Source: an uncultured Sphingomonadales bacterium (GTDB lineage Bacteria; Pseudomonadota; Alphaproteobacteria; Sphingomonadales; Sphingomonadaceae). From it: a stretch of 58,688 bases of DNA. Location of the stretch: assembly GCA_937870585.1 (NCBI GenBank), contig CALMZE010000159.1, forward strand, positions 1 through 58,688, in the 5' to 3' direction. The position numbers and the translations under genes were made by a program. Of the stretch, positions 15,028 to 25,966 are shown in pieces (positions within the stretch are counted from its first letter, which is position 1; each line of letters starts with the position of its first letter). The notes beneath the pieces are model-generated. The model saw only the letters and a list, made by a program, of their open reading frames with translations. It was not told the DNA's origin and ran no database searches.

Positions 15028-17160
15028 TTACATCGCGCCGTGCGCGAGAGCTGCGAGCAGCAGCAGCGCCACGATGTTCGTGATCTTGATCATCGGGTTG
15101 ACGGCGGGGCCAGCGGTATCCTTGTAGGGATCGCCCACGGTATCGCCGGTCACAGCAGCCTTATGGGCTTCGCTGCCCTTGCCGCCATGATTGCCGTCTT
15201 CGATATACTTCTTGGCATTGTCCCAAGCGCCGCCGCCCGAGGTCATCGAGATGGCAACGAAGAGGCCGCCCACGATCACGCCCAGCAGGAGCGCGCCGAG
15301 AGCTGCAAAGCCTTCCGCCTGACCCGCAATCGCCGCGATCACATAATAGACCACGATCGGGGCCAGCACCGGCAGCAGAGACGGGATGATCATTTCCTTG
15401 ATCGCCGCCTTGGTGACCAGATCGACCGTGCGCGCATAATCGGGCTTGGTTTCATAGGTCATGATGCCGGGGTTCGCCTTGAACTGCTCACGCACGTCCT
15501 TAACGACTTCACCCGCTGCACGGCCCACCGCCGTCATGCCCATCGCACCGAACAGGTACGGCAGGAGCGCGCCGAGCAGCAGCCCGACGATGACATAGGG
15601 GTTTTCAAGGCTGAAGCTGATTTCGCCATTTTCCGCCAGGCCGTCGGTCAGCGCCGGGAAGAAGGCGCGAAGGTCGGTCGTGTAGGCTGCGAACAGCACC
15701 AGAGCAGCAAGACCCGCCGAACCAATGGCATAGCCCTTGGTGACGGCCTTGGTGGTGTTGCCCACCGCGTCGAGCGCGTCGGTCTTTTCACGAACCGAAT
15801 CATCAAGACCCGCCATTTCAGCAATGCCGCCCGCGTTGTCCGTCACCGGACCATAAGCGTCGAGCGCGACAACCATGCCCGCCAGCGCCAGCATCGCAGT
15901 CGCAGCGAAGGCGATACCGATCAGGCCCGCCAGCTTGAACGCGATGATGATGCCGCCGCAGATCACAAGCGTTGGCAGTGCGGTCGATTCAAGGCTGATC
16001 GCCAGACCCTGAATGACGTTGGTGCCATGGCCGGTTTCAGACGACTTGGCGATCGAGCGCACCGGACGATAGTTGGTGCCCGTGTAATATTCGGTGATCC
16101 AGATGATCAGGCCGGTCACGATCAGACCCAGCAGCGAGCAATAGAACAGGGTGCGGCCCGTAAAGGACACTTCCGAACCCAGATCGCCATAGCTCATGGC
16201 CGTTTCCATATCACCGAGCGCAAAGCCGATGGCCCACCAGATGGCAGGAACCGAAAGCAGCGCCGTCACCAGGAAGCCCTTGTACATGGCACCCATGATG
16301 TTGTTCGAGGAACCGAGCTTGACGAAATAGGTGCCGATGATCGACGTCAGAACGCACACGCCACCAATCAGCAGCGGAAGCGACATGAGCGGCATGATGT
16401 CTGCCGCGCCCTTCACGAGCAGCGCGATCAGGACCATGGTGGCCCCGACGGTCACGACATAGGTTTCGAACAAGTCCGCGGCCATACCTGCGCAGTCGCC
16501 CACATTGTCGCCCACGTTATCGGCAATCACGGCCGGGTTACGGGGATCGTCTTCCGGGATACCGGCTTCGACCTTGCCGACAAGGTCCGCGCCGACGTCT
16601 GCCGCTTTGGTGAAGATACCACCGCCGAGACGTGCGAAGATCGAGATGAGCGAGGCACCGAAGGCCAGTGCGACGAGCGCATCAACAACCGCACGGCTGT
16701 TCGCTTCAAGGCCTGCAACGCTGGTGAGATACCAGAAGAAGCACGCAATCGCGAGCAAGGCGAGGCCTGCCACGAGCATACCGGTGATGGCACCTGCGCG
16801 GAACGCCAGCGTGAGACCGGCCTGAAGGCCCGTCTGTGCAGCGGCTGCCGTGCGGACGTTGGAGCGCACCGAGATGTTCATCCCTATATAGCCCGCCACG
16901 CCCGAAAGCACGGCCCCGATCAGAAAGCCCACAGCAGAAGTGGCCCCCAGGAACGCATAGACCAGCACCGCCACAACCACGCCCACCATGGCAATGGTGC
17001 GATACTGACGACCCAGATAGGCTTGCGCGCCTTCCTGAATCGCTGCCGCAATTTCCTGCATTTTGGCGTTACCGGCATCTGCCGCCAGCACCTGTCGGCT
17101 TGTTACGAAGCCGTAAACGACGGCCAACAGGCCGAACGCAATAGCAATTTCAACCATCAT
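15028..17160 (-). CDS. hppA: K+-independent proton-pumping membrane pyrophosphatase
   Basis: 710-residue integral membrane enzyme that couples hydrolysis of pyrophosphate to proton export. About 16 transmembrane helices. Catalytic loops are complete: [20 protein letters not shown] (about 179-198), [37 protein letters not shown] and [16 protein letters not shown]. In [10 protein letters not shown] the Lys471 and Thr474 occupy the positions that distinguish the K+-independent H+ pump from the K+-dependent type, which has Ala there. Preceded by a palindrome of unknown role at 17204-17220 and followed by a terminator. Monocistronic by layout. Confidence 0.96.
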   Translation of the reverse strand: MMVEIAIAFGLLAVVYGFVTSRQVLAADAGNAKMQEIAAAIQEGAQAYLGRQYRTIAMVGVVVAVLVYAFLGATSAVGFLIGAVLSGVAGYIGMNISVRSNVRTAAAAQTGLQAGLTLAFRAGAITGMLVAGLALLAIACFFWYLTSVAGLEANSRAVVDALVALAFGASLISIFARLGGGIFTKAADVGADLVGKVEAGIPEDDPRNPAVIADNVGDNVGDCAGMAADLFETYVVTVGATMVLIALLVKGAADIMPLMSLPLLIGGVCVLTSIIGTYFVKLGSSNNIMGAMYKGFLVTALLSVPAIWWAIGFALGDMETAMSYGDLGSEVSFTGRTLFYCSLLGLIVTGLIIWITEYYTGTNYRPVRSIAKSSETGHGTNVIQGLAISLESTALPTLVICGGIIIAFKLAGLIGIAFAATAMLALAGMVVALDAYGPVTDNAGGIAEMAGLDDSVREKTDALDAVGNTTKAVTKGYAIGSAGLAALVLFAAYTTDLRAFFPALTDGLAENGEISFSLENPYVIVGLLLGALLPYLFGAMGMTAVGRAAGEVVKDVREQFKANPGIMTYETKPDYARTVDLVTKAAIKEMIIPSLLPVLAPIVVYYVIAAIAGQAEGFAALGALLLGVIVGGLFVAISMTSGGGAWDNAKKYIEDGNHGGKGSEAHKAAVTGDTVGDPYKDTAGPAVNPMIKITNIVALLLLAALAHGAM

Positions 17161-17203
17161 CAGGGCTATCCCTTCCCCCCAAAATTAAACATGTCCCACG
17201 TCA

Positions 17204-17220
17204 GCGGAATCAGATTCCGC
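17204..17220. promoter_or_regulatory. Perfect palindrome upstream of hppA
   Basis: GCGGAATC-a-GATTCCGC, an 8-bp perfect dyad around a single central base, lies 44 nt before the hppA start and 63 nt after the kefB-like stop. No T-run follows on either strand, so it is more likely an operator or leader hairpin than a terminator. No regulator can be named. Confidence 0.35.
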
Positions 17221-17282
17221 CGCGCATAACGTCGCGGGCTATGCGGTAAGCAAAACCTTAATGCAAGGCTTTGCCGACCCGT

Positions 17283-19055
17283 TCAGGCGTCGCGGAGCCG
17301 CCCTACGGAGCCTAGGCGCGGCGCATCGTCCAGTTCGGCATCCTCCTTGATCCGCCGCCGCAGCACATCGCGCACTTCATGAACAGAGGCGATCACCGGA
17401 CCAACGGCAACGCCCAGATCAACCAGCACCGATTCAGAGAGTTGCAGTGAGCTTTCGAGCGTGTCGGGCACAGCGTCGCTCGCTCCTGCGCGATAAAGTT
17501 CGGCGGCATGATCCACATCGCGCGCACGCGCCACGATGGTGAGATCGGGATAATGATCGCGCAGCCAGCGGGTCAGCCGCACATTCTGTACGGGATCGTC
17601 CATCGTCAGCACCACCGCGCTCGCCCGTTCGGGGTGGAGCGCTTCTATGGTGCGCGTCCGGCTGGCATCGCCAAATCGCACAGGCCGACCGGCCCGCACG
17701 CCCTGATCCGCCTGATCAACATCGGCTTCGAGCACCAGATAGGGCTGATTGTGCGTCTCCAGCATGTCGGCCACCATTTGCCCCACCCGGCCATAGCCGA
17801 TCAGGATGGCGTGCTTTTCCTCCGGAACAGGGGTTGCTGGCTTGGCCGCAGCCTCGCGCAAATCAAGCCGCCGGGCGATACTGTGGCCAATCCGCGCGAG
17901 CAGCGGCGTGATTGTCATGCCAATCGCCGTCACCACCTGCCAGAAGTTCGCTGCATTCTGATTGATCAGCCCGCCTGCCGCTGCTGCCCCCAGAACGATC
18001 AGCGTGGTTTCGGACGGACTGGCCATCAGCACCGATGTTTCTGCCGCCAGCCCGCGCTGCACCCGCCCGGCGCGCAGCAGCGCCATCGTCACAACCGATT
18101 TAATAAACACCACCGTCGCCGTGGCGAGCAGCATCTTGAACCAGTTCGCCGCCAGCAGATCGAGGTTGAGTGACATGCCCACGGTAATCAGGAACACCCC
18201 CAGCGCCAGCCCTTTGAACGGCAGCGTCACCGCTTCCACCTCATGCGCATAGGGCGTTTCGGCAATCAGCAGCCCCGCAAACAGCGCGCCCACAATGGGC
18301 GAGAGCCCCACCGCCATCGTGGCCAGACTCGCCACAATGGCGATCAGCAGACTGGCCGAGAGGAACAGCTCCGGGCTTTTGGTGCGCGCGGCTTGCGCGA
18401 ACAGACTGGGGAGCAGGAACCAGCCGAGCGCCATCATGACCACAATCAGCAGCGCCCCCTGCCCCAGCACCGTGCCGAGATGGACCAGACCATCCGCCCC
18501 GGCTGGTGCTGCCAGCGCACCCAGCAGGAAGATGATCGGCACCAGTGCAATATCTTCAAACAGCAGCATCGCGAGCGCGAGCTTGCCCACCGGCGTGTTC
18601 GGCCCGGCAATCGGGAGCACCCACGCCGTGGAGGACAGCGCGAGCGCCAGCCCCAGACCCAGCGCCGCGTTGAAGCTGTTGCCCGCCATGAACAGCGCAA
18701 AGGCGATGATCGCTGCCGAACCCAGCAACTCCGCGCCACCGAACCCCACCAGCCGCTTGCGCATCCGCCACAAACGGCCAAAGCTCAATTCCAACCCGAT
18801 GGAAAAGAGCAGCAGGATGACGCCCAGTTCGGCAATCGGCGCGATGGCAGCGGGGTCTGCAATCGAGAGATATTTGAGCCACGGCCATTCAGCGGCAAAG
18901 CGCGCCAGCCCATAGGGGCCGACCAATATGCCCACCAGAATGAAGCCGATAATAGGCGTAATGCGGAACCGGGCGAATGTGGGGATCACGATGCCTGCTG
19001 CGGCGAGGATCACAAGCGCGTCAGAATAATGTCCGGGGTCCAGATGTTCGTTCAT
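17283..19055 (-). CDS. CPA2 family cation:proton antiporter, Kef type, with RCK domain
   Basis: 590 residues. Residues of about 1-400 form a 12-helix CPA2 antiporter (PIIGFILVGILVGPYGL, LGVILLLFSIGLELS, LLFEDIALVPIIFLLG, GLSPIVGALFAGLLIAET). A cytosolic RCK/TrkA-N domain opens with HAILIGYGRVGQMVADML and continues VLEADVDQ, VRFGDASR, VVLTMDDP. This layout is that of KefB/KefC glutathione-gated K+ efflux systems and related K+/H+ antiporters. The KefC-type gating segment cannot be confirmed, so the general name is used. Divergent from the flavin monooxygenase at 19094 with only 38 nt between the starts, implying overlapping promoters. No KefF/G-like accessory gene is adjacent. Confidence 0.9.
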   Translation of the reverse strand: MNEHLDPGHYSDALVILAAAGIVIPTFARFRITPIIGFILVGILVGPYGLARFAAEWPWLKYLSIADPAAIAPIAELGVILLLFSIGLELSFGRLWRMRKRLVGFGGAELLGSAAIIAFALFMAGNSFNAALGLGLALALSSTAWVLPIAGPNTPVGKLALAMLLFEDIALVPIIFLLGALAAPAGADGLVHLGTVLGQGALLIVVMMALGWFLLPSLFAQAARTKSPELFLSASLLIAIVASLATMAVGLSPIVGALFAGLLIAETPYAHEVEAVTLPFKGLALGVFLITVGMSLNLDLLAANWFKMLLATATVVFIKSVVTMALLRAGRVQRGLAAETSVLMASPSETTLIVLGAAAAGGLINQNAANFWQVVTAIGMTITPLLARIGHSIARRLDLREAAAKPATPVPEEKHAILIGYGRVGQMVADMLETHNQPYLVLEADVDQADQGVRAGRPVRFGDASRTRTIEALHPERASAVVLTMDDPVQNVRLTRWLRDHYPDLTIVARARDVDHAAELYRAGASDAVPDTLESSLQLSESVLVDLGVAVGPVIASVHEVRDVLRRRIKEDAELDDAPRLGSVGRLRDA

Positions 19056-19093
19056 TGGTTCACCCTAGCGGCAGAGTGTGGCAGTGTCACCGC

Positions 19094-20302
19094 ATGGAAC
19101 CCGATGTTCTGATTCTCGGCGGCGGGCCGGCAGGCATGATGGCCGGACTGCTGTTTGCGCGAGCCGGAGTGTCCACGCTGGTGCTGGAGAAACATGCCGA
19201 TTTCCTCCGCGATTTCCGGGGGGATACGGTTCACCCCTCCACCATGGAAATTCTCGACCAGTTGGGAATGCTGGAGCGCTTCCTCGCGCGCCCGCACAGC
19301 CGCATCGCACAGGCCCGCATCACCATCGCCGGGCAGACGCTGACGATCGGCGATCTCAGCCATCTCGATACCCCCGCCCCCTTCATTGCGATGATGCCGC
19401 AATGGGAATTTCTGGATTTCCTCCATCAGGAAGCGCGCGCCTTCTCCGCCTTTGCGCTGGAGATGGAGGCGGAAGCGGTTTCACTGGTTGAGGAGAAGGG
19501 GCGGATCAGCGGGGCCGTGCTGGCCGATGGACGCACCATCCGTGCGCGCAAGCTGGTGATCGCGGCAGACGGGCGCGGTTCGATCATCCGGCGGCAAGAG
19601 CTGCTCCCCGTCACCGCGCTCGGCGCACCGATGGACGTGTTCTGGTTCGCCCTGCCCAAGGCCGATGCGGGCGAGGATGCGTTGCGCGGCAGTTTCGATG
19701 CGGGCCGCATCTTCGTGCTGATTGACCGGGACAGCTATTGGCAGTGCGCCATGATCATCCCCAAGGGCGGCGGGGCTGATCTGCTGGCGCAGGGCATGGA
19801 CACCATCCGCGCGCGGATCGAAGCAGCTTTGCCCGATCTCGGCCCACTGGACGGCGTGCTGACTGATCCTGACCAACTGCACCTGCTCTCGGTCGCGCTC
19901 GACCGGCTGGATCGCTGGTACCGCCCGGGCTTGCTTGCGATTGGCGATGCGGCCCACGCCATGTCTCCGATTGGCGGCATTGGCATCAATCTGGCCATTC
20001 AGGATGCCGTGGCGGCGGCGAACATCCTGGCTGGCCCAATGCAGGAGGGGCGTGATCCTGATCCGTTGCTGGCGCGCGTGCAGGCCAAGCGCCTTTGGCC
20101 AACGCGCGTCATTCAGGCCGGGCAGAAGCTGGCGCAGGATCGCGTGATCGGGCCGCTGCTCGCACAGCCCACGCCGCTCACGCGCCCACCATGGCCGTTG
20201 CGGCTGATGAACAGCATGCCGCTGCTGCGCCGCATTCCGGGCCGGATCATCGGCCTTGGCATTGCGCGAGAGCGGGTGCGCTCGCCTCAGGCCTTGGGCT
20301 GA
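19094..20302 (+). CDS. Group A FAD-dependent monooxygenase, substrate unknown
   Basis: 402-residue flavoprotein of the UbiH / p-hydroxybenzoate hydroxylase class. FAD-binding motif [21 protein letters not shown] near the start; DG motif [13 protein letters not shown] at about 155-167; second FAD motif [27 protein letters not shown] at about 280-306. The [20 protein letters not shown] segment is typical of the family that hydroxylates aromatic or polyketide rings, and many sphingomonad genomes carry such orphan members. The ATG at 19094 starts just before the Rossmann strand; longer readings would overlap the divergent antiporter. It converges on aspS and the two coding regions overlap by 16 nt at their 3' ends. 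Natural substrate is not deducible. Confidence 0.85.
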   Translation: MEPDVLILGGGPAGMMAGLLFARAGVSTLVLEKHADFLRDFRGDTVHPSTMEILDQLGMLERFLARPHSRIAQARITIAGQTLTIGDLSHLDTPAPFIAMMPQWEFLDFLHQEARAFSAFALEMEAEAVSLVEEKGRISGAVLADGRTIRARKLVIAADGRGSIIRRQELLPVTALGAPMDVFWFALPKADAGEDALRGSFDAGRIFVLIDRDSYWQCAMIIPKGGGADLLAQGMDTIRARIEAALPDLGPLDGVLTDPDQLHLLSVALDRLDRWYRPGLLAIGDAAHAMSPIGGIGINLAIQDAVAAANILAGPMQEGRDPDPLLARVQAKRLWPTRVIQAGQKLAQDRVIGPLLAQPTPLTRPPWPLRLMNSMPLLRRIPGRIIGLGIARERVRSPQALG

Positions 20303-22068
20303 TCGACCACGCGGATCGAAAGTTCGCGCAACTGCTTCATTTCGGCAGCAGAGGGCGCGCCCATCAGCAGGTCTTCCGCGCGCTGGTTCATCGGGAAGAG
20401 CGTGATTTCGCGCAGGTTCTGCACGCCGCACAGCAGCATCACCATGCGGTCCACACCCGCAGCCATCCCGCCATGCGGCGGCGCGCCATATTGGAAAGCG
20501 CGGTACATGCCGCCAAAGCGCGCTTCGACATCAGCCTGTGACAGCCCGGTCAGTTCGAACGCCTTGACCATCAGGTCGGGATGCTGGTTGCGGATCGAGC
20601 CCGAGGCGAGCTCATAGCCGTTGCAGACCATGTCATATTGATAGGCCTTGATGGTGAGCGGATCTTGCGTCTGGAGCGCCTCCATCCCGCCCTGCGGCAT
20701 CGAGAAGGGGTTGTGCGCGAAATCGACCTTCTTTTCCTCTTCGCTCCATTCATAGAAAGGGAAGTCGATGATCCAGCAGAAGCGGAACGCATCCTTGTCG
20801 ACCAGATCAAGGCTTTCGCCGACGCGGGTGCGGGCGGCACCGGCCAGCTTGGCGGCCTGTTCGGCCTTGCCTGCCGCGAAGAAGCAGCCATCATCGGGGC
20901 CAAGGCCGAGCGCGTCATAGAGCGCGATCATGCCCTCTTCGCCGTGATTCTTGGCAATTGGCCCGCCAAATTCGCCGCCCTTGCGCGTGACATAGCCAAG
21001 GCCTGCATGGCCCTCGCTGCGCGCCCAATCATTCATTTCATCGAAGAATTTGCGGCTCTTTTCCGCCGTCTTGGGGGCCGGAATGGCACGAACGACACCG
21101 CCCGAACCCACAATCTTTTCAAACAGGCCAAAGCCTGATGCCGCAAAGTGCGACGAGACATCCTTGATGATCAGCGGATTGCGCAGATCGGGCTTGTCGG
21201 TGCCATAATCGAGCATCGCCTGCGAATAGGGAATTCGCGGGAACTCACCTGCGGGCGTCACAGTCTTGCCCTCGGCAAAGCTTTCAAACACGCCCGCCAT
21301 CACCGGCTCCATCGTGTCCCACACTTCTTCCTGCGTGACGAAGCTCATTTCCAGATCGAGCTGGTAGAATTCGCCGGGCAGGCGGTCGGCACGCGGATCT
21401 TCATCGCGGAAGCACGGCGCAATCTGGAAATAGCGGTCAAAACCCGCGACCATCAGCAGCTGCTTATACTGCTGCGGCGCTTGCGGCAGCGCGAAGAATT
21501 TGCCGGGGTGGATACGGCTGGGCACCAGAAAGTCACGCGCGCCTTCCGGGCTGGAGGCGGTCAGGATCGGCGTCGAATATTCGGTGAAGCCAATATCTTC
21601 CATGCGGCGGCGCGTTTCGCGGATGATCTGCGTGCGCTTCACAATGTTCGCGTGCAGCGTTTCACGTCGCAGATCGAGGAAGCGGTATTTGAGGCGGATT
21701 TCCTCGGGATACTCCTGCTCGCCCGCGACCGGCAGCGGCAGTTCTTCAGCGCGGCTCAGCACGGTAGCGCTGCGGGCAAACACTTCGATCTCACCGGTCG
21801 GCAAGTTGGCGTTGACCGTCGAAGCCGAGCGCGCCTTCACTTCGCCATCGATTGTCACCACGCTTTCGACCCGCAGCCCTTCCAGCACAGCCAGTGCCGG
21901 GCTGTCGCTATCGGCCACAATCTGCGTGATGCCATAATGATCGCGCAGATCGACGAACAGCACGCCGCCATGATCGCGCTTGCGGTGGACCCAGCCGGAC
22001 AGGCGGATCGTCTGGCCAACATCGGCGGCGCGCAACAGGGCGCAAGTGTGGGTGCGGTAAGCGTGCAT
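20287..22068 (-). CDS. aspS: Aspartyl-tRNA synthetase
   Basis: 593-residue bacterial-type class II synthetase charging tRNA-Asp. N-terminal OB-fold anticodon domain ([26 protein letters not shown]), motif 1 region ([20 protein letters not shown]), motif 2 ([19 protein letters not shown]), the bacterial GAD insertion domain (about 290-420), and motif 3 ([14 protein letters not shown]) near the C-terminus. The ATG at 22068 gives the typical N-terminus; a reading from 22131 adds residues lying in the promoter. A good TTGACA-17-TGTTAG promoter is present upstream. Whether the enzyme is discriminating or also charges tRNA-Asn cannot be decided here. Confidence 0.97.
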   Translation of the reverse strand: MHAYRTHTCALLRAADVGQTIRLSGWVHRKRDHGGVLFVDLRDHYGITQIVADSDSPALAVLEGLRVESVVTIDGEVKARSASTVNANLPTGEIEVFARSATVLSRAEELPLPVAGEQEYPEEIRLKYRFLDLRRETLHANIVKRTQIIRETRRRMEDIGFTEYSTPILTASSPEGARDFLVPSRIHPGKFFALPQAPQQYKQLLMVAGFDRYFQIAPCFRDEDPRADRLPGEFYQLDLEMSFVTQEEVWDTMEPVMAGVFESFAEGKTVTPAGEFPRIPYSQAMLDYGTDKPDLRNPLIIKDVSSHFAASGFGLFEKIVGSGGVVRAIPAPKTAEKSRKFFDEMNDWARSEGHAGLGYVTRKGGEFGGPIAKNHGEEGMIALYDALGLGPDDGCFFAAGKAEQAAKLAGAARTRVGESLDLVDKDAFRFCWIIDFPFYEWSEEEKKVDFAHNPFSMPQGGMEALQTQDPLTIKAYQYDMVCNGYELASGSIRNQHPDLMVKAFELTGLSQADVEARFGGMYRAFQYGAPPHGGMAAGVDRMVMLLCGVQNLREITLFPMNQRAEDLLMGAPSAAEMKQLRELSIRVVDQPKA

Positions 22069-22102
22069 GATCAAAATTCTCGCGGAAAAATCCAAGCCGC
22101 GC

Positions 22103-22131
22103 CTAACAACCGCTCCATGCCCCTTTGTCAA
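22103..22131 (-). promoter_or_regulatory. Sigma-70-type promoter of aspS
   Basis: Minus-strand TTGACA (22131-22126) and TGTTAG (22108-22103) with exactly 17 nt between them, giving an expected transcript start about 25-30 nt before the aspS ATG. It sits in the 92-nt gap shared with the divergent rnd gene. Confidence 0.55.
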
Positions 22132-22160
22132 GCCGCGCAGGTCCGCTATGGGGGCTTTCC

Positions 22161-23399
22161 ATGAAGATACACCCCCTGATCGAGGATAGCGAAACGCTCG
22201 CCGCCCTCTGCGCGCGCCTCGCCACGGCAGACTTTGTCACGGTTGATACCGAATTCATGCGCGAAAGCACCTTTTGGCCGGAACTCTGCCTGATCCAGAT
22301 TGCTGATGACAAGGAGGCTGCGGCCATTGATCCGATGGCTGATGGGATCGACCTGACGCCTCTGCTCGATCTGATGACGAACAATGAGGATGTGCTGAAG
22401 GTTTTCCACGCGGGCGGGCAGGATGTGGAAATCATCTACAACCTGACCGGAAAGACCCCTCACCCGATCTTCGATACGCAGATTGCCGCCATGGCCTTGG
22501 GGCAGGGCGAACAGATTGGTTATGCCAGCCTTGTGGAAAGCTGGTGCGGCGTTGCGCTGGACAAGGGCGCGCGCTTTACCGATTGGGCACGCCGCCCGCT
22601 CGACAAGCGCCAGATTGATTACGCCATTGGCGACGTCACTTATCTCTCGCAGATATTTCCCAAGATGCTCAAGCAGCTGATCAAGAATGGCCGGGGTGTC
22701 TGGCTGAATGACGAGATGGAGCGGCTGGCCGATCCGACGAGCTACCAGAATGATCCCGAAACCGCGTGGAAACGTGTGAAGGTCTCTGGCCGCAAGCCCG
22801 AATTGCTGGGCCGCATCAAGGCGCTGGCGGCTTGGCGCGAGCGTGAGGCGCAGGGCAAGAATCTGCCGCGCGGTCGCATCTGCAAGGATGAGACGCTGGC
22901 CGATATTGCCGCGCACCCGCCGCGTCAGCAGTCTGATCTGGCCAAGGTGCGCGGGCTTTCTGCCACCTGGGCGTCGAACGATATTGGCGGGCGCATGATG
23001 GAGGCGCTGGCCAATGCCGAGCCGATGGGGGCTGATGAAATGCCGCCGCGTCAGGACCGCAAGCCCGGCCTCACCAAGGATGGCGCGCTGGTGGCGGATT
23101 TGCTCAAGCTGCTGCTGAAGATCCGCGCCAAGGAAATTGGCGTTGCCGCACGGCTGCTCGCCCGCTCGGACGAACTGGAAGCGCTCGCCGCCGGACAGCG
23201 CGAAGGCCTCTCGCTTCTAAATGGTTGGCGCTACAAGGAATTCGGTTGCGATGCGCTGGAATTGGTGGAAGGAAGGCTCGCCTTCGCCGTAGAAAACGGC
23301 AAATTGCACATGGCGCGCACCGCGCCGGAAAGCGAGTCGCCCGATGTTCCGAATCCCGCTGCCGCTGATCCTGCTGACGACAGCGTGCGCGCCGGTTGA
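22161..23399 (+). CDS. rnd: Ribonuclease D
   Basis: 412-residue DEDD-superfamily 3'-5' exoribonuclease for tRNA and small-RNA 3' maturation. Exonuclease motifs: Exo [12 protein letters not shown] (Asp and Glu near 30-32), Exo [14 protein letters not shown], Exo [12 protein letters not shown]. An HRDC domain follows at about 205-285 ([33 protein letters not shown] is its first helix pair), then a second helical C-terminal domain. The length is slightly above E. coli RNase D. The ATG at 22161 starts directly before the exonuclease fold. Its 3' end overlaps the next gene, a lipoprotein, by 56 nt in another frame. Confidence 0.94.
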   Translation: MKIHPLIEDSETLAALCARLATADFVTVDTEFMRESTFWPELCLIQIADDKEAAAIDPMADGIDLTPLLDLMTNNEDVLKVFHAGGQDVEIIYNLTGKTPHPIFDTQIAAMALGQGEQIGYASLVESWCGVALDKGARFTDWARRPLDKRQIDYAIGDVTYLSQIFPKMLKQLIKNGRGVWLNDEMERLADPTSYQNDPETAWKRVKVSGRKPELLGRIKALAAWREREAQGKNLPRGRICKDETLADIAAHPPRQQSDLAKVRGLSATWASNDIGGRMMEALANAEPMGADEMPPRQDRKPGLTKDGALVADLLKLLLKIRAKEIGVAARLLARSDELEALAAGQREGLSLLNGWRYKEFGCDALELVEGRLAFAVENGKLHMARTAPESESPDVPNPAAADPADDSVRAG

Positions 23400-23628
23400 G
23401 CCCATGCCTGTTGAGCACGGCGCCGGGCATTGCAACATGGATGCAGCCAAAGCGCTGATCGGCGAGAAAATGAGCGACAAGACCGGGCAGAAAGCGCGCG
23501 CGCTCGCAGGCGCTGGCATGGTCCGCTGGGTGCGACCCGGACAGGCGGTCACGATGGATTATCGCGAAGACCGGCTGAACATCATGCTCGATGACAAGGA
23601 CCGGATAACCCGGCTCAGCTGCGGATAG
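23344..23628 (+). CDS. I78-family peptidase inhibitor, putative lipoprotein
   Basis: 94 residues. A short signal sequence with lipobox LTTAC (Cys15) predicts a lipid-anchored envelope protein. The rest matches the I78 inhibitor pattern: helix CNMDAAKALIGEKM, then VRWVRPGQAVTMDYREDRLN, IMLDDKDRITRLSCG with the final Cys that pairs with the upstream Cys30. I78 members inhibit subtilisin-like serine peptidases. The ATG at 23344 overlaps rnd by 56 nt; the signal-peptide-like N-terminus makes this start credible. Codon use is GC-rich as in neighbours. The physiological peptidase target is unknown. Confidence 0.8.
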   Translation: MFRIPLPLILLTTACAPVEPMPVEHGAGHCNMDAAKALIGEKMSDKTGQKARALAGAGMVRWVRPGQAVTMDYREDRLNIMLDDKDRITRLSCG

Positions 23629-23668
23629 GGCACCGCCGCGCGATTGCAGCGATGCCCATTATTCCGGC

Positions 23669-24265
23669 TTATTGAGAAAGCGCGACGCGCCCGTCCTCAA
23701 GGTAGATCGAATCGACCGCGCCATAGCGGACCGAGCAGGTGAAATTGCGCCGTTCGGACTGGCGATCACGCCAGCCATCGCGGCTTTCCACCACGCCTTC
23801 GACGTCCCAGCCATCGTTGCTCTTGCGCACCTGATTGATGTCACGCACGCTGGCAGTCCGCCCGGCCTTGCTTTCGGCGGCTTGCGCGCAGGCATCCACC
23901 GCCTGATCCTCGCTCGCGATATCGCCATTGCGGGTCGAAGAGCTGCGGTCGTCGCGCCGATCCTGAGGATAGTCCACGCTCGGCGCACGCTCGCGCTGCT
24001 TCTTCGCCTTTGAAGAAAGCACAGCACCAGTCAGGATCGCGCCGATCAGCACACCCGCCAGCACTTCGCCGGTGTCATCGTCGCCACGATGGTGACGGCC
24101 CCAGCCGCGTCCGCCGCCCCAGCTTGAGCCGATGCTGCCCCAGCTATTGCCCCAGCCTGTACCGAAGCCGATGCTGCCATAGCCGCGCGCCATGGCGGGC
24201 GTGATCGAAGTGGAGAGCATGGCGAGGCCCAGACTGCCTGCCAAAACCTTGCGAGAGAAGCTCAT
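23669..24265 (-). CDS. Secreted or membrane-anchored Gly-rich protein, unknown function
   Basis: 198 residues. Signal peptide [26 protein letters not shown], then a Gly/Ser/Trp-rich stretch ([31 protein letters not shown]), a single hydrophobic helix ([18 protein letters not shown]), a basic and acidic linker, and a C-terminal globular part with two cysteines ([21 protein letters not shown]). The C-terminal pattern with [10 protein letters not shown] and CSVRYG resembles proteins of unknown function common in sphingomonads. The ATG at 24265 has GAGG about 7 nt upstream. Divergent from guaA with a 19-nt palindrome between them. Function not inferred. Confidence 0.72.
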   Translation of the reverse strand: MSFSRKVLAGSLGLAMLSTSITPAMARGYGSIGFGTGWGNSWGSIGSSWGGGRGWGRHHRGDDDTGEVLAGVLIGAILTGAVLSSKAKKQRERAPSVDYPQDRRDDRSSSTRNGDIASEDQAVDACAQAAESKAGRTASVRDINQVRKSNDGWDVEGVVESRDGWRDRQSERRNFTCSVRYGAVDSIYLEDGRVALSQ

Positions 24266-24287
24266 AACACGCCTCAATCCAATACTG

Positions 24288-24306
24288 GGACTCGCCATTC
24301 GAGTCC
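24288..24306. promoter_or_regulatory. Dyad between the Gly-rich protein gene and guaA
   Basis: GGACTCG-ccatt-CGAGTCC, a perfect 7-bp inverted repeat in the divergent intergenic region, about 23 nt upstream of the Gly-rich protein start and about 100 nt from guaA. Possible operator; nothing identifies the binding protein. Confidence 0.3.
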
Positions 24307-24406
24307 GGAGGATGCTGATTTACAAGGGCAAAGCTGTCGCGTCCATGAACTGAATCAATCGCCGCTCATGCTGGACAGGCGGGCGACAGGCCTTTATCCG
24401 CCCGCC

Positions 24407-25966
24407 ATGTCCATTCAGCCCTCCGACTCCATCCTGATCGTCGATTTCGGCAGTCAGGTGACGCAACTCATCGCACGCCGCGTGCGCGAGGCAGGCGTCT
24501 ATTCCGAAATCGCGCCCTTCAACAGCGCCGAGGCTGCGTTTGAACGGATGAAGCCCAAGGGGATTATCCTCTCCGGCTCCCCGGCGAGCGTCCCGGCAGA
24601 CGGGTCTCCCCGCGCGCCGCAATGCCTGTTTAATTCCGGCCTGCCGATCCTCGGCATCTGTTACGGCCAGCAGGTGATGAGCCACCAGCTCGGCGGCACT
24701 GTGCAGCCCGGAGACAGCGGCGAATTTGGCCGCGCGTTCATCGAAGTCTCCGATGACTGCCTGCTGTTCGACGGGCTGTGGGACAAGGGCTCGAAGCATC
24801 AGGTTTGGATGAGCCATGGCGACAAGGTGACGGCCTTCGCGCCCGGCTTCCGCGTGGTCGCCACGACCGAAGGCGCGCCGTTCGCGATGATCGCGGACGA
24901 TGACCGCCGCTATTATGGCACGCAATTCCACCCCGAAGTGGTCCACACCCCCGATGGGGCGAAGCTGATCGCCAACTTCGTCCATAAGGTCTGCGGCCTG
25001 AAGGGCGACTGGACGATGGCCGAATTTCGCGCGACCAAGATTGCCGAAATCCGCGCGCAGGTCGGCGATGGCCGCGTGATTTGCGGTCTTTCGGGCGGAG
25101 TGGACAGCTCGGTCGCCGCGATCCTGATCCATGAAGCGATTGGCGATCAGCTGACCTGCGTGTTCGTCGATCACGGCCTGCTCCGCCTCGACGAGCGTGG
25201 GCAGGTCGAGCGGATGTTCCGCGATCATTATCACATTCCGCTGGTCGTGGTGGACGCCGAAGAGCGCTTCATGGCGGGCCTTGCGGGCGTCACCGATCCG
25301 GAGAAGAAGCGCAAATTCATTGGCGCTGAATTCATCAATGTGTTCGAGGAAGAGGCGAAGAAGCTGGGCGGCGCGGACTTCCTCGCGCAGGGCACGCTCT
25401 ATCCGGACGTGATCGAAAGCGTCTCCTTCACCGGCGGGCCAAGCGTCACGATCAAGAGCCACCATAATGTCGGCGGGCTTCCGGCGCGCATGAACATGAA
25501 GCTGGTCGAACCCTTACGCGAACTCTTCAAGGATGAAGTGCGCGTGCTCGGCCGCGAACTGGGGCTGCCCGAAATTTTCGTGGGCCGCCACCCCTTCCCC
25601 GGCCCCGGCCTTGCCATCCGTATCCCCGGCGAAGTCACCAAGGAACGCTGCGACATTCTCCGGCAGGCCGATGCTGTCTATCTCGACGAAATCCGCAGCG
25701 CGGGGCTCTATGATGCGATATGGCAGGCGTTCGCCGTTCTCCTCCCCGTGCGCACCGTCGGCGTGATGGGCGATGGCCGCACCTATGACAGCGTCTGCGC
25801 ACTGCGCGCCGTGACCAGCACCGACGGCATGACCGCCGACATCTACCCCTTCGACGCCGCCTTCCTCAGCCGCACTGCGACGCGGATCATCAACGAAGTG
25901 AAGGGCATCAACCGTGTGGTCTATGACTATACGTCCAAGCCGCCGGGCACGATCGAGTGGGAATAG
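24407..25966 (+). CDS. guaA: GMP synthase (glutamine-hydrolysing)
   Basis: 519-residue enzyme aminating XMP to GMP with ATP and glutamine. N-terminal class I amidotransferase with Cys85 in GICYGQQ, His175 and Glu177 in FHPEVVH. Then the ATP-pyrophosphatase domain with SGGVDSSV at about 229-236 and the C-terminal dimerisation domain ending PPGTIEWE, the usual GuaA terminus. The ATG at 24407 gives [20 protein letters not shown], in register with the family; the reading from 24368 is too long. Followed by a GNAT gene that overlaps its 3' end by 10 nt. Confidence 0.98.
   Translation: MSIQPSDSILIVDFGSQVTQLIARRVREAGVYSEIAPFNSAEAAFERMKPKGIILSGSPASVPADGSPRAPQCLFNSGLPILGICYGQQVMSHQLGGTVQPGDSGEFGRAFIEVSDDCLLFDGLWDKGSKHQVWMSHGDKVTAFAPGFRVVATTEGAPFAMIADDDRRYYGTQFHPEVVHTPDGAKLIANFVHKVCGLKGDWTMAEFRATKIAEIRAQVGDGRVICGLSGGVDSSVAAILIHEAIGDQLTCVFVDHGLLRLDERGQVERMFRDHYHIPLVVVDAEERFMAGLAGVTDPEKKRKFIGAEFINVFEEEAKKLGGADFLAQGTLYPDVIESVSFTGGPSVTIKSHHNVGGLPARMNMKLVEPLRELFKDEVRVLGRELGLPEIFVGRHPFPGPGLAIRIPGEVTKERCDILRQADAVYLDEIRSAGLYDAIWQAFAVLLPVRTVGVMGDGRTYDSVCALRAVTSTDGMTADIYPFDAAFLSRTATRIINEVKGINRVVYDYTSKPPGTIEWE

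Noticed and set aside
15040-17229. 729-codon open frame antisense to hppA
   Set aside because: Low-complexity Arg/His/Asp protein with no motif. hppA is unambiguous on the other strand.
24320-25465. 381-codon open frame antisense to guaA
   Set aside because: guaA is certain, and the antisense product shows only the His/Arg/Asp bias of a shadow frame.
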